From Nitratireductor sp. ZSWI3 (GTDB lineage: Bacteria; Pseudomonadota; Alphaproteobacteria; Rhizobiales; Rhizobiaceae): 64,000 nucleotides of DNA. Made by a program: the position numbers and the translations under genes. Shown here piece after piece: positions 44,434 through 53,408 of this stretch. The notes under the pieces were generated by a model. That model was not told the origin of the DNA. It made no database searches and worked only from the letters and a program-made list of their open reading frames with translations. The stretch is taken from positions 53,478 to 117,477 of the forward strand of contig NZ_JANKOF010000005.1 of the NCBI RefSeq assembly GCF_024655565.1, read 5' to 3'. The stretch's first letter is position 1; each line of letters begins with the position of its first letter.

Positions 44434-45807
44434 TCAGACCAGCGCGCCTTCAGGTGCGGTGGACGAGCCCAGTATGGCGGTCAGGCTCTGCAAGGCTTCC
44501 GACAGCTTGCGCCGATCCTGCACGGCTCCCAATGCAATGCGGACCGCTTCGGGCGCATCTCCGTCGATCGCGAATTCGGCCGCGCCGCTGACGGCCAACC
44601 CGCGCCGCTGCGCCTTCTCCACGATCGCCGCGGCGCTTTGCCCTTCATCGAGCGGCATCCAGACATGAAAACCGGAGCCATGAGTGGCCACCGACGGCAG
44701 AATGCCCCCCGCCAACACCTGCCGTGCCTCGGCTTCGCGTCGAACGCCCCGGGCGATCTCTTGGGCGGTACCGTCCCTGATCCATTCGGCGGCAAGGCCG
44801 GTCATCAGTGGCGGGGCCATCAGGGTGAGGCTGCGCAGATGCCGCGCGACATTTTCCAGCGCCGCGCCATCGGGCACGGCGAGGAACGCCGTGCGCAGAA
44901 ACGGCGAGATGCATTTGGCGAGCGTCGCGATGTGGATCGTGATCTCGGGTGCGAGCGCGAGAAATGACGGCACGGGTCGTGGCAGCAACGGGCTGTAGGG
45001 ATCGTCCTCGATGAGGGTCAGGCCCATCCGGCGCGCCACATCAATCAGATCGCAGCGGCGGTGTTCCGGCATGACCAGCGTCGTGGGGTTGTGCAGCGTG
45101 GGATTGAGATAGACGAGCCGCGCGCCGTGCCGGCTTGCCGCCTCTTCCAGCCGGTCGGGACGCATGCCGTGCTCGTCGGCCCCGACAGCGGCGGGGCGCC
45201 TGTTCATGGCCTTTGCGAGTGCGATGAAGCCGGGATAGGTCAGCCGGTCGGCGAGCACTGTCTCGGCATCGCGCGTCGCCGTCATCATCACCGCCGCGAG
45301 CAGCGACTGCGCGCCCGCGCCGACAGCCACCCGGCCGATCGGCAGCCGTGGACCCGCCCTCTCGAGCCACAGCGATCCCGCCGCCCGTTCGACGGGGGAT
45401 CCCGGCCCCGGGTGATAGGACAGGAGCGCCTCCGCGCTCGACCGCTTCAGCAGTCCATCGATCCCGCTCTTGATCAGCGCCGGCAGGTTCACGCCGGCCG
45501 GCGCCGGCGGGATGTTCATCGACAGGTCGAGGATCGGCTCCTCCGCTGCGCCGGGTGTCACGAAAGTGCCTCTTCCCGGAGCCGCGTCGATCAGGTTGCG
45601 GCGGCGGGCTTCGGTGAAGGCGCGGGTGATCGTGGTCAGATCGACGCCGAGCCGCTGCGCCAGCTCACGCTGCGGCGGCAGGCGGTCGCCTGGCTGCAGA
45701 AGGCCGTTGGCACGCGCCTCGGCCAACGCCTCGGCGATGCGCAGATAGAGCGGTCCCCCGCCCTCCCTGAGATCAGGGAGCCATTGCCTGTCCGACTGCG
45801 CGCTCAT
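44434..45807 (-). CDS. MocR/GabR-type regulator: GntR helix-turn-helix fused to an aminotransferase domain
   Basis: The 457 residues start with a GntR winged helix (LYLRIAEALAEARANGLLQPGDRLP, QRELAQRLGVDLTTITRAF; residues 20-80) followed by a fold-type I PLP domain. The PLP lysine is probably in IATLAKCISPFLRTAFLA and the phosphate contact near it. An ATG at 45807 with GGAGAG 5 bases upstream is preferred over one at 45831, because the latter lies inside a palindrome. It converges on the GST gene and diverges from the DUF983 gene. Target genes are not evident. Confidence 0.88.
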   Translation of the reverse strand: MSAQSDRQWLPDLREGGGPLYLRIAEALAEARANGLLQPGDRLPPQRELAQRLGVDLTTITRAFTEARRRNLIDAAPGRGTFVTPGAAEEPILDLSMNIPPAPAGVNLPALIKSGIDGLLKRSSAEALLSYHPGPGSPVERAAGSLWLERAGPRLPIGRVAVGAGAQSLLAAVMMTATRDAETVLADRLTYPGFIALAKAMNRRPAAVGADEHGMRPDRLEEAASRHGARLVYLNPTLHNPTTLVMPEHRRCDLIDVARRMGLTLIEDDPYSPLLPRPVPSFLALAPEITIHIATLAKCISPFLRTAFLAVPDGAALENVARHLRSLTLMAPPLMTGLAAEWIRDGTAQEIARGVRREAEARQVLAGGILPSVATHGSGFHVWMPLDEGQSAAAIVEKAQRRGLAVSGAAEFAIDGDAPEAVRIALGAVQDRRKLSEALQSLTAILGSSTAPEGALV

Positions 45808-45828
45808 GGGACTCTCCAAATCGGAAGC

Positions 45829-45851
45829 CATACAATTTGTCGCATTGTATG
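45829..45851. promoter_or_regulatory. Palindromic operator candidate upstream of the MocR-type gene
   Basis: CATACAAT (45829-45836) and ATTGTATG (45844-45851) form a perfect 8-bp inverted repeat with a 7-base spacer, in the gap between the MocR-type gene and the divergent DUF983 gene. This is the usual place for MocR autoregulation. Confidence 0.6.
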
Positions 45852-45942
45852 CTTACACAAAGGATACTTATATGCAGCCTGGGTAGCAACGGTTCCGTGC
45901 TGCGGCACGGCGAAGCGCCGGCAGTTCAAAGGAGAGACGACC

Positions 45943-46332
45943 ATGCCGAACGATAGCGCACAGTGGCCTCCACTCGAGCCCTGGCGGGTCGGCATACGCG
46001 GCAGGTGCCCGCGTTGCGGGCAGGGACGGCTGTTCAGGGGCTTCCTGGCACTCGCGCCGGACTGCGAGGTTTGCGGCCTCGACTATGCCTTTGCCGACCC
46101 GGCCGATGGTCCGGCCTTCTTCGTCATCTGCTTCGGCTGCGTGCCTTCGGTGTTCTTCGCCGTTTGGGCCGAGATCACGTATGAGCCGTCTATGTGGTTC
46201 CACGTCCTCGTGTCCCTGCCCGTCGCCCTTTTGACCTGCATACCGCTGCTGAGACCCCTGAAAGGCTGGCTCGTTGCAAGTCAGTTTCATCACAAGGCCG
46301 AGGAAGGGAAGCTGGTCAGGCAGGAAGAATAG
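45943..46332 (+). CDS. DUF983 family membrane protein
   Basis: The 129-residue protein begins with a zinc-ribbon-like stretch (RGRCPRCGQGRLFRGFL and DCEVCGLDYAFADPADGPAFFVI; CxxC pairs near residues 22-25 and 41-44) and then two membrane segments, ending in charged residues. This is the DUF983 layout common in Alphaproteobacteria; the role is unknown. The ATG at 45943 has AAAGGAG. It is divergent from the MocR-type regulator across a palindrome. Confidence 0.87.
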   Translation: MPNDSAQWPPLEPWRVGIRGRCPRCGQGRLFRGFLALAPDCEVCGLDYAFADPADGPAFFVICFGCVPSVFFAVWAEITYEPSMWFHVLVSLPVALLTCIPLLRPLKGWLVASQFHHKAEEGKLVRQEE

Positions 46333-46570
46333 ACCTTCGCGATCCTTGCCCGACCGACCATAGATCTCAGGTCGATGCCTGCTGGCTGCCCGCGACCACG
46401 AGCAACAGATGGTGTGGCGCCGGCGGCGGCGTTGCCGGATCGCGAGCATCATCCAGGGCGGCGCGGTTATCGACCTGCTTTCCCGCCGATGTCGAGAAAC
46501 CCTCCCGCAAAGCCCGTTTTCGGGAAGGCGGCAATGCCCGGCGCAGGTCAGGGTCCCGTAATGGCCCGTT

Positions 46571-48079
46571 CTACTCGCCGGTCCAGCGGATGCGGTTGAG
46601 AAACAGGTTCTCGTTGGCGAGCGGCGTGAACTCCACCCCATCCGCCACGCCGTAGATCACCGACGCCTGATAAAGCGGGACGACGTAGTTGTTGCGCGCA
46701 ACGATCTCGCTGACCTTTTTGTAGAATCCCAGGCGCTCGTCGGCGTCGATCGTCGAGCGCGCCGCATCGAGAGCCGCATCGAGCTCCTCGTCCTTGACGT
46801 TGGCCCAGCCGCTGGACGAATGCAGGATCGGATACATGATCCCGTCGGCGTCCTGGCAGCCACAGCTCCAGCGGCTGAACGCCGATTGCGGGATGGTCTG
46901 CGGCCCGGACTGCATCTGCTGCAGCCAGTTGCCCATGTCGGTCATCTCGATTTCGGCATTGAGGCCGACATCGCTCAGCATCTGCTGGATCGCCTGGACG
47001 ATGCGCTGGTCGTAGACAGGCGCGGTCAGGATCTTGAACCCGGTCTTGGCCGGGTCCCCGACCTCGGCCAGAATTTCCTTCGCCTTCTCGGGGTCGTAGC
47101 CCGGCCCCTCCATGCCCTCGACAAAGCCGAAGGCGGCCGGCGAGACGAGCTGAGACACCGGCGCCTCGTAACCGCCCAGTATTCCCTCCACGATGCCTTC
47201 CTTGTCGAGCGCGTGGGCGATCGCCAGGCGCACGCGCTCATCGTCGAGCGGTGCCTTGGTCACGTTCATGGCGAAATAGGCGACACGCTCAGTGCGCGCG
47301 GCGAGAACCTTGCCGACGCCGCCGCTCTCGACCTGCGCGGCCAGATCGCTGTCGATGTTGGTGACGATGTCGCTGGTTCCCGACTGCAGGTTGGCCACGC
47401 GCGTCGCCGCGTCGGGAACGGCCCGGAAGGACGCCTTCGCAAATGCTCCCTTCTGGCCCCAATAATCGTCGTTGCGCGCCAGGATCACCTCGACGCCGCG
47501 GTTCCAGCTTTCGAATTTATAAGGTCCCGAGCCGACCGGATTGGCGTTGAACTCGTCCTTGGAGACGGCCTCCACCACATGCTGCGGCACGATGGAGAGC
47601 TTGGTGAGCTGCGCCAGCAGAACCGGGTACGGCCCGTCGGTGGTCAGCACGACGGTCGTGTCGTCCCTGGCGACGGCATCGATGATGCCGTTGAACTGGC
47701 CGAGCTGCGGGCTGGCGAAATCCGGGTCGGTGATGCGCTTGACGCTGAACACGATGTCGTCCGCGGTCAGCTTCTCGCCGTCGTGAAAGGTGACGTCGTC
47801 GCGGATCTTGAACTGGATCTCGGTGTCCGAAAGATACGCCCACTCCATCGCGATCTGGGGCGCAAAGTCTCCCTCGTCGTCACGGGTGACGAGATTGTCG
47901 AAAATGTTGCGATAAACGTTGAAGCTGTCGGGATTCCACTGCAGATGCGGATCGAGCGAATTCGGCTCGCCGACGAAGTCGATGACGATCATGTCCTTTG
48001 CCGCCGCCGCCGCCGTGATCGGCGTCGAAAGCGGCAGCGCCGCGAAGGCGGCGGCGACGAAAAACTTTCTCAGTCCCAT
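46571..48079 (-). CDS. Peptide-type ABC substrate-binding protein (family 5), solitary paralogue
   Basis: The 502-residue protein has a signal peptide (GLRKFFVAAAFAALPLSTPITAAAAA) and a family-5 fold with IDFVGEPNSLDPHLQWNPDS, IRDDVTFHDGEKLTADD, VGSGPYKFESWNRGVEVILARNDDYWG and RLAIAHALDKEGIVEGILGGY. It is strongly similar to the protein encoded at 49230-50738. It is alone on the minus strand: no permease or ATPase genes follow, and the 238 bases downstream (46333-46570) hold nothing recognisable. ATG at 48079 has GGAAGGA; an upstream GTG is less likely. It probably feeds the adjacent importer. Confidence 0.9.
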   Translation of the reverse strand: MGLRKFFVAAAFAALPLSTPITAAAAAKDMIVIDFVGEPNSLDPHLQWNPDSFNVYRNIFDNLVTRDDEGDFAPQIAMEWAYLSDTEIQFKIRDDVTFHDGEKLTADDIVFSVKRITDPDFASPQLGQFNGIIDAVARDDTTVVLTTDGPYPVLLAQLTKLSIVPQHVVEAVSKDEFNANPVGSGPYKFESWNRGVEVILARNDDYWGQKGAFAKASFRAVPDAATRVANLQSGTSDIVTNIDSDLAAQVESGGVGKVLAARTERVAYFAMNVTKAPLDDERVRLAIAHALDKEGIVEGILGGYEAPVSQLVSPAAFGFVEGMEGPGYDPEKAKEILAEVGDPAKTGFKILTAPVYDQRIVQAIQQMLSDVGLNAEIEMTDMGNWLQQMQSGPQTIPQSAFSRWSCGCQDADGIMYPILHSSSGWANVKDEELDAALDAARSTIDADERLGFYKKVSEIVARNNYVVPLYQASVIYGVADGVEFTPLANENLFLNRIRWTGE

Positions 48080-48149
48080 TGATCTGATCCTTCCCACTCT
48101 TTTCTGTTTCCCCGAGCGCTCTCTTTACGGGCGATGTCCTGGCGTCTGA

Positions 48150-48453
48150 TAATCTCTATCTGACATCCTAGAAATTCTTCTTGTCACCTCACAATGCCGA
48201 TCTTTTCACGCATGCCAGGATCGCGCAACAGGATTCGCGCCAAGCGGGAGACATGGCCACCGGCCTCGTTCCTTCATGAAAAGAGCACAAGGAAACGCTT
48301 GACTGGCAAGGCATCGGCCTGAAATATGCAGGCAACAACGTGTTCTCGCGCCCGGCGGCCCTTGACTCCCGGAAGACGAGCCCGCGCGATGCTCATGCTT
48401 GCATCGACACCTAATGGAGATGTCGATACATAAATCTGAGAGGTCAGATCAGA
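48150..48453. promoter_or_regulatory. Divergent control region with inverted repeats before the GntR gene
   Basis: ATCTGA (48434-48439) and TCAGAT (48444-48449) flank GAGG, which is also the ribosome binding site of the GntR gene. ATCGACA (48403-48409) and TGTCGAT (48421-48427) form a second perfect repeat. An ATCTGA half-site recurs at 48158-48163 nearer the divergent binding-protein gene. The region 48170-48400 shows no gene. Confidence 0.5.
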
Positions 48454-49230
48454 ATGCTGGATCAAGACGCCTACGCCTCCCCCACACCGCCGCAAGGCAA
48501 GGGAGAGGCTGCGGAACGCGCGCTGCGCAACGCCATCGTGCATTGCGTCCTGGCACCGGGCGAGCGGCTTTCCGAGGTCGAGCTTGCGCGTGAATTCGAC
48601 CTCGGGCGGGGCGCCGTGCGCACTGCGCTGGCGCGCCTTCAGGCAAGCGGTTTCGTCTCTTCCGCCGCGCGCAGCGGCTGGTCGGTCGCGCCGGTCTCGG
48701 CGAGCGAGATCAGGGAATTGTGCGCCGCCCGCCGCCAACTCGAGCCGCTTCTGTGCAACGTGACGCTCGGCGAGCGCGAGACGGCGCATCTGCGCAACCT
48801 GGCCGAGATGCACCTGGCGCTCACGCATCGCCAGGAGATCGGCGGCGACATACTGTCGACCGTACGGCGCTGCGAGCGCGACATTCTGGAATGCCTTTCC
48901 GGCCGGCTGGGCATGCCCATCGTAGCGGGCTGGCTGGCGGATCTGTGGGACCGCTCGGCCCGCCTGGTCAACTTCTTCGAAGCCAGCGGGCCCGTGCGGC
49001 TCATGCCGGCCGATCGCGCCCGCTTCGTCGAGGCGCTCCTCGACGGACGCAAGGCGGATGCCGGCCAGCACCTCGCCTCGGCAAACGGCGCGCTGGAGGT
49101 CTATCTGCTCGACCGCTTCCTCGAATCGGGGGCCAAGGTCGGCGCGGCGAAGTCGCGCAGAACGGCGGACAGAGACACGCCGATCCACACGCAACCAGGC
49201 AAGTCAACTCCGGGAATAAGGACAGTTTGA
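48454..49230 (+). CDS. GntR-family transcriptional regulator
   Basis: The 258-residue protein has a GntR winged helix at about residues 18-85 (LAPGERLSEVELAREFDLGRGAVRTALARLQ, read in parts; GFVSSAARSGWSV wing). The helical ligand domain at about 88-225 is FCD-like. Its last codon overlaps the start of the binding-protein gene by one base, so it is the first gene of the rightward operon and probably autoregulated at the palindrome over its own ribosome binding site. Confidence 0.87.
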   Translation: MLDQDAYASPTPPQGKGEAAERALRNAIVHCVLAPGERLSEVELAREFDLGRGAVRTALARLQASGFVSSAARSGWSVAPVSASEIRELCAARRQLEPLLCNVTLGERETAHLRNLAEMHLALTHRQEIGGDILSTVRRCERDILECLSGRLGMPIVAGWLADLWDRSARLVNFFEASGPVRLMPADRARFVEALLDGRKADAGQHLASANGALEVYLLDRFLESGAKVGAAKSRRTADRDTPIHTQPGKSTPGIRTV

Positions 49231-50738
49231 TGATCAAGCTCAAGCATCGTTCAATCGGCTTCGCTCTCGGCCTGGCGCTCGCCTGCTCGCCGCTGGCACT
49301 CGAGAGCGCCATGGCAAAGGACCTTCTGGTCATCGACCTGGTCAACGAGCCATCGTCGCTGGATCCGCACCGCCAGTGGAACCCCGACAGCTACTATGTC
49401 TACCGCAACATCTTCGACAACCTGCTCACGCGCAACGACGCCGGCGAGATCGTGCCGCAGATCGCCACCGAGTGGCGCAACGCGTCGGACACCGAGGTCG
49501 TCTTCACCATCCGCGACGACGTGACCTTCCATAACGGCGAGAAACTGACGGCGCAAGACGTCGCGTTCAGCATCAACCGCATCATCGACCCGGACTTCGG
49601 CAGCCCGCAGCTCGGCCAGTTCAACAAGATCCTGTCGGCAGAGGCCACGGGCGACCATGAGGTCACCCTGACCACCGACGGCGCCTATCCGGTGCTGCTG
49701 GCGCAGCTCGTCAAGCTGTCGATCGTGCCGAAGCACGTGGTCGAGGCCGTCGGCAACGATGCCTTCAACGAAAGCCCGGTCGGCTCGGGACCTTACAAGT
49801 TCGGCGAATGGAAGCGCGGCGTGTCGGTGCGCCTCGACCGCAACGACGACTATTGGGGCGACAAGGGCGCCTTCCCGGTCGCCGAATTCCGCGCCGTGCC
49901 GGATGCGGCGACTCGCGTCGCCAACCTGCAGGCGGGCGAAACGGACCTCGCGGTGACCCTCGATTCCGATCTTGCCGCCCAGCTCGAGGGCTCGAGCACG
50001 GCAAAGGCGCTGTCGGTGCTGACCGAGCGCATCGGCTATATGAAGCTGAACCCGGCGCGCACGCCCTTCGACGACAAGCGCGTGCGCCAGGCGGTCGCCC
50101 AGGCGATCGACAAGGAAGGCATCGTCGAAGGCCTTCTCGGCGGTTATGACGCGCCGGTCTCGCAGATGGCGACGCCGTCGCACTTCGGCTTCGTCGAAGG
50201 CATCGAGGGCTATCCCTACGATCCGGACGCGGCGCGCAAGCTCGTCGAGGAAGCCGGCGCCACCGGCAAGACCATATCGTTTGCCACCTCGCCGGTGTTC
50301 GACCAGCGCATCGTGCAGGCGCTGGCCCAGATGATCAACGATACGGGCCTTGTTGCCGAGATCGAGCTCACCGACATGGCCACCTATCTCCAGCGGGTGC
50401 AGAGCGAGCCGGAAAACCAGCCTTATGCGGCCTTCGGGCGCTGGTCCTGCGCCTGCCAGGATGTCGACGGCGTCCTGCATTCGTTGCTTCATTCGTCGAG
50501 TTCCTGGTCGTCCCTGCGCGACCCGGCGGTCGACACGCTGCTCGACAAGGCCCGCAACACGCTCGACGAGGAAGAGCGCCTGGCAGCCTATGCCGAGGTC
50601 AGCGCCTACGTCGCCAGGGAAGTGCCGCTGGTGCCGCTCTACCAGGCGGCGATCATCTATGGCGCGGCCGAGCAGCTCGATTGGCAGCCGACGGCCAACG
50701 AGAGCATGTTCCTCAACCGCATGAGCTGGTCCGACTGA
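49230..50738 (+). CDS. Peptide-type ABC substrate-binding protein (family 5)
   Basis: The 502 residues carry a signal peptide (ending near LESAMA) and the same landmarks as the divergent paralogue: VIDLVNEPSSLDPHRQWNPDS, IRDDVTFHNGEKLTAQD, VGSGPYKFGEWKRGVSVRLDRNDDYWG and VAQAIDKEGIVEGLLGGYDAP. It starts inside the TGATG junction with the GntR gene. It is followed by a hairpin and the permease genes. The ligand is likely a gamma-glutamyl or other amide-containing compound, from the enzymes in the operon. Confidence 0.92.
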   Translation: MIKLKHRSIGFALGLALACSPLALESAMAKDLLVIDLVNEPSSLDPHRQWNPDSYYVYRNIFDNLLTRNDAGEIVPQIATEWRNASDTEVVFTIRDDVTFHNGEKLTAQDVAFSINRIIDPDFGSPQLGQFNKILSAEATGDHEVTLTTDGAYPVLLAQLVKLSIVPKHVVEAVGNDAFNESPVGSGPYKFGEWKRGVSVRLDRNDDYWGDKGAFPVAEFRAVPDAATRVANLQAGETDLAVTLDSDLAAQLEGSSTAKALSVLTERIGYMKLNPARTPFDDKRVRQAVAQAIDKEGIVEGLLGGYDAPVSQMATPSHFGFVEGIEGYPYDPDAARKLVEEAGATGKTISFATSPVFDQRIVQALAQMINDTGLVAEIELTDMATYLQRVQSEPENQPYAAFGRWSCACQDVDGVLHSLLHSSSSWSSLRDPAVDTLLDKARNTLDEEERLAAYAEVSAYVAREVPLVPLYQAAIIYGAAEQLDWQPTANESMFLNRMSWSD

Positions 50739-50752
50739 CCGGCAACGACGAG

Positions 50753-50775
50753 GCGGCCCGCAGGGCGCGGGCCGC
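50753..50775 (+). other. Intercistronic stem-loop between binding-protein and permease genes
   Basis: GCGGCCCGC and GCGGGCCGC form a perfect 9-bp stem with a 5-base loop, 14 bases after the stop codon. Confidence 0.7.
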
Positions 50776-50802
50776 GCAGCAACCCGAAAGGCAGCCTCTC
50801 AC

Positions 50803-51729
50803 GTGTCGGCCTTCTTTCTCAAACGCATCGTGCAGGCGCTGGTGGCCGTGATCGGCGTGATGACGCTGGTCTTCTTCCTCCAGCGCCTGACCGGCGATCC
50901 GGTACTGCTGCTCGTGCCGCAGAATGCCACGCAGGCCGATATCGATGCGATGCGCGTCTCGCTCGGCTTCGACCGGCCGCTGATCGTCCAGTATCTCGAT
51001 TATATGGCGCAGCTGCTCCGCCTCGATTTCGGACGCTCTTATGTTCAGAACGTGCCGGTGTGGACGCTGATCTCGAGCCGCCTGCCCTACACGCTGATGC
51101 TCGCCGGCGGCGCGCTGGTCGTCGCCTTCGGCATCGGCATCCCACTCGGCGTGCTGATGGCGGTGCGCCGCGGCAAGGCGGAATCGAAGCTGATGATGGG
51201 CTTCGTGCTCGCCGGTCAGTCGATGCCCACCTTCTGGAGCGCCATCCTCATGATCATGGTGTTCGCCGTCTGGCTCGGCTGGCTGCCGCCCTCCGGCGCG
51301 CGCAGCGGCGTCAGCCTGATCATGCCGTCGATCGCGCTCGGGCTTTTATCCATGGCCACCTTTGCCCGCGTCGCCCGCACGGCGGTGCTCGACGAACTGG
51401 AGAAGGAATATGTTCGCACGGGCCACGCCAAGGGATTGCCGATGACGCGCATCGTCATGCGCCACCTGCTGCGCAACGCGGCGATCCCGGTGGTCACCGT
51501 CGCTGCGCTCGAAATCGCCAACCTGCTCGCCGGCGCCGTCATTGTGGAAACCGTCTTCGCCTGGCCGGGACTGGGCCAGTTGACGGTGCAGGCGATCAAC
51601 GCGCGCGACTTCATGGTGGTCCAGGGCGTCGTGCTGCTCGGCGCGATCACCGCCATCACGCTGAACCTGATCGCCGACCTGCTCTACAGCCTGATCGATC
51701 CCCGCATCCGCCTGGAGGCGAACGCATGA
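50803..51729 (+). CDS. Peptide-type ABC transporter permease (DppB type)
   Basis: The 308-residue protein starts at a GTG (VSAFFLKRIVQALVAVIGVMTLVFFLQRL, read in parts). It has the DppB N-terminal domain (GFDRPLIVQYLDYMAQLLRLDFGRSY), six membrane segments and the coupling block VRTGHAKGLPMTRIVMRHLLRN. It overlaps the DppC-type gene by 4 bases. Confidence 0.93.
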   Translation: MSAFFLKRIVQALVAVIGVMTLVFFLQRLTGDPVLLLVPQNATQADIDAMRVSLGFDRPLIVQYLDYMAQLLRLDFGRSYVQNVPVWTLISSRLPYTLMLAGGALVVAFGIGIPLGVLMAVRRGKAESKLMMGFVLAGQSMPTFWSAILMIMVFAVWLGWLPPSGARSGVSLIMPSIALGLLSMATFARVARTAVLDELEKEYVRTGHAKGLPMTRIVMRHLLRNAAIPVVTVAALEIANLLAGAVIVETVFAWPGLGQLTVQAINARDFMVVQGVVLLGAITAITLNLIADLLYSLIDPRIRLEANA

Positions 51730-52592
51730 GCGGCACCGCTGCCACGCCGGCACGCGCAGCGGCGGGACGCCGCCCCCTTCCCTGGGCGGTCGCCCCCTTT
51801 GCCGCGATCCTCGCCGCGCTGGTGTTGATGGCGCTGCTCGCCCCGCTTGTCGCGCCGATGGATCCCAACACCCAGAACCTGCTTGCCCGTCTCAAGGCGC
51901 CCGGTCATGAGGCGCGCGGCCTCATCTATCTCCTGGGATCCGACGAGCTCGGCCGCGACGTGCTGAGCCGCGTCATCTATGGCGCGCGCATCTCACTCCT
52001 CGTGGCCTTCGCCTCGGTGATCCTGTCGGGCGTCTTCGGCAGCATCCTGGGCATGGTCGCGGCCTTCCGGCGGGGCTGGGTCGAGACGATCATCATGCGC
52101 CTCGTCGACATCGTGCTCTCTGTGCCGGCGATCCTGCTTGCCATCATCACCGTCGCGATCCTGGGGCCAAGCCTCTACAACGTCGTCATCGTTCTCGCAC
52201 TGACCCGCTGGCCCCGCTATGCGCGCGTGGCCTACGGCCAGACGCTGTCGGTTGCCAACATGCCCTATGTGCGCCTGTCGCGCTTCATGGGCGCCGGCTG
52301 GTTTCGCCTGTTGTCACGCCACGTGCTGCCGAACATCGCCGGGGCGTTGATCGTCGTCGCCACGCTGGAATTCGGCCTGATGGTGCTCTTCGAGGCCGGG
52401 CTGTCCTTCCTCGGGCTGGGCGTCCAGCCGCCGACGGCGAGCTGGGGCGCGATGCTGTCGACGGGCCGTAACTACATCGCCAATGCCTGGTGGATCGCCA
52501 CCTTCCCCGGCCTTGCGCTGTTCCTCCTCGTTCTTTCCATCAACATCATCGGTGATCACATTCGCGATCGCCTCGATCCGCGCTCTCGTTAG
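51726..52592 (+). CDS. Peptide-type ABC transporter permease (DppC type)
   Basis: The 288-residue protein begins MSGTAATPARAAAGRRPLPW, then a membrane segment, the periplasmic LLGSDELGRDVLSRVIYGAR motif and the coupling block RLSRFMGAGWFRLLSRHVLPN. It forms the channel with the DppB-type permease. An SDR gene follows after 8 bases. Confidence 0.93.
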   Translation: MSGTAATPARAAAGRRPLPWAVAPFAAILAALVLMALLAPLVAPMDPNTQNLLARLKAPGHEARGLIYLLGSDELGRDVLSRVIYGARISLLVAFASVILSGVFGSILGMVAAFRRGWVETIIMRLVDIVLSVPAILLAIITVAILGPSLYNVVIVLALTRWPRYARVAYGQTLSVANMPYVRLSRFMGAGWFRLLSRHVLPNIAGALIVVATLEFGLMVLFEAGLSFLGLGVQPPTASWGAMLSTGRNYIANAWWIATFPGLALFLLVLSINIIGDHIRDRLDPRSR

Positions 52593-52600
52593 GAAACGCC

Positions 52601-53386
52601 ATGGACTTTGCAGACGAATTCAACGGCAGGAAGGTCATCGTCACCGGCGCATGCGGCATCATCGGCGGCTGGATCGCCGACGGGTTCCGCGCCGCCGGCG
52701 CCACGCTCTGCCTGACGGACCGCGACCAAGACAAGCTCGACCGCAAACTGGCCGCATGGGACGGCGCGCATTTCGCGGTCGCCGCCGACCTTCTCGACGC
52801 AAACTCTATGGAAGCATTTGCAAGAACCGTCGCCGAGCGCTGGGAGGCTCCGGACATCCTCATCAACAATGCCGGCATCTATCCCTCGGGCTTCCTGCTC
52901 GACATCGACCTTGCCGAATGGGATGCCGTGTTCGACGTCAATCTGCGCGCGCCCTTCTACCTCTCCAAGCTGTTTGCGCGGCAGATGATCGAAGCCGGCA
53001 CGGGCGGCTCCATCGTCAACGTCTCGTCCGGCGCTTCACGCAAGATGCGCACCACGGTCGTTCCCTACTGCACGTCCAAGACGGCGCTCGACCGGCTCAC
53101 CAAGGGCTTCGCGCTGGAACTGGCCGAATACGGCATCCGCGTCAACGCGCTCGAGCCGGGCTTCATGGCCGGCAGCGAGGTCAGCCCCCTCTCCCGCGAG
53201 CATGTCGATGCGGCGATCGGCTCGATCCCGCTCGGCCGCCCGTCCTCGCCCAAGGACGTGACAAGCGCCGCCCTGTACCTGTGTTCGGACGCCGGCGCCT
53301 ACGTGACCGGCGCGACGCTGACCGTCGACGGCGGCAACTCGATCGGCACCAAGGCCGTGTTCCAGGCAAAGAAGAAGGCGCTCTGA
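52601..53386 (+). CDS. Short-chain dehydrogenase/reductase (SDR)
   Basis: The 261 residues form a classical SDR: NAD(P) site VTGACGIIGGWIADGF, DILINNAGIYPSGF (NNAG), catalytic serine in IVNVSSGASRKM, and catalytic tyrosine/lysine in VVPYCTSKTALDRLTKG. A C-terminal VTGATLTVDGGNS is usual for the family. It lies between transporter permease genes and a deacetylase-fold gene, so it probably acts on the imported compound. Substrate unknown. Confidence 0.9.
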   Translation: MDFADEFNGRKVIVTGACGIIGGWIADGFRAAGATLCLTDRDQDKLDRKLAAWDGAHFAVAADLLDANSMEAFARTVAERWEAPDILINNAGIYPSGFLLDIDLAEWDAVFDVNLRAPFYLSKLFARQMIEAGTGGSIVNVSSGASRKMRTTVVPYCTSKTALDRLTKGFALELAEYGIRVNALEPGFMAGSEVSPLSREHVDAAIGSIPLGRPSSPKDVTSAALYLCSDAGAYVTGATLTVDGGNSIGTKAVFQAKKKAL

Positions 53387-53408
53387 ACGCGGCGCGAAAG
53401 AGGACCCG

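Noticed and set aside
46333..46570. The gap between the DUF983 gene and the solitary binding-protein gene, looked at as a gene or element remnant.
   Set aside because: No frame shows recognisable motifs, and the inverted repeat near 46504-46530 is imperfect.
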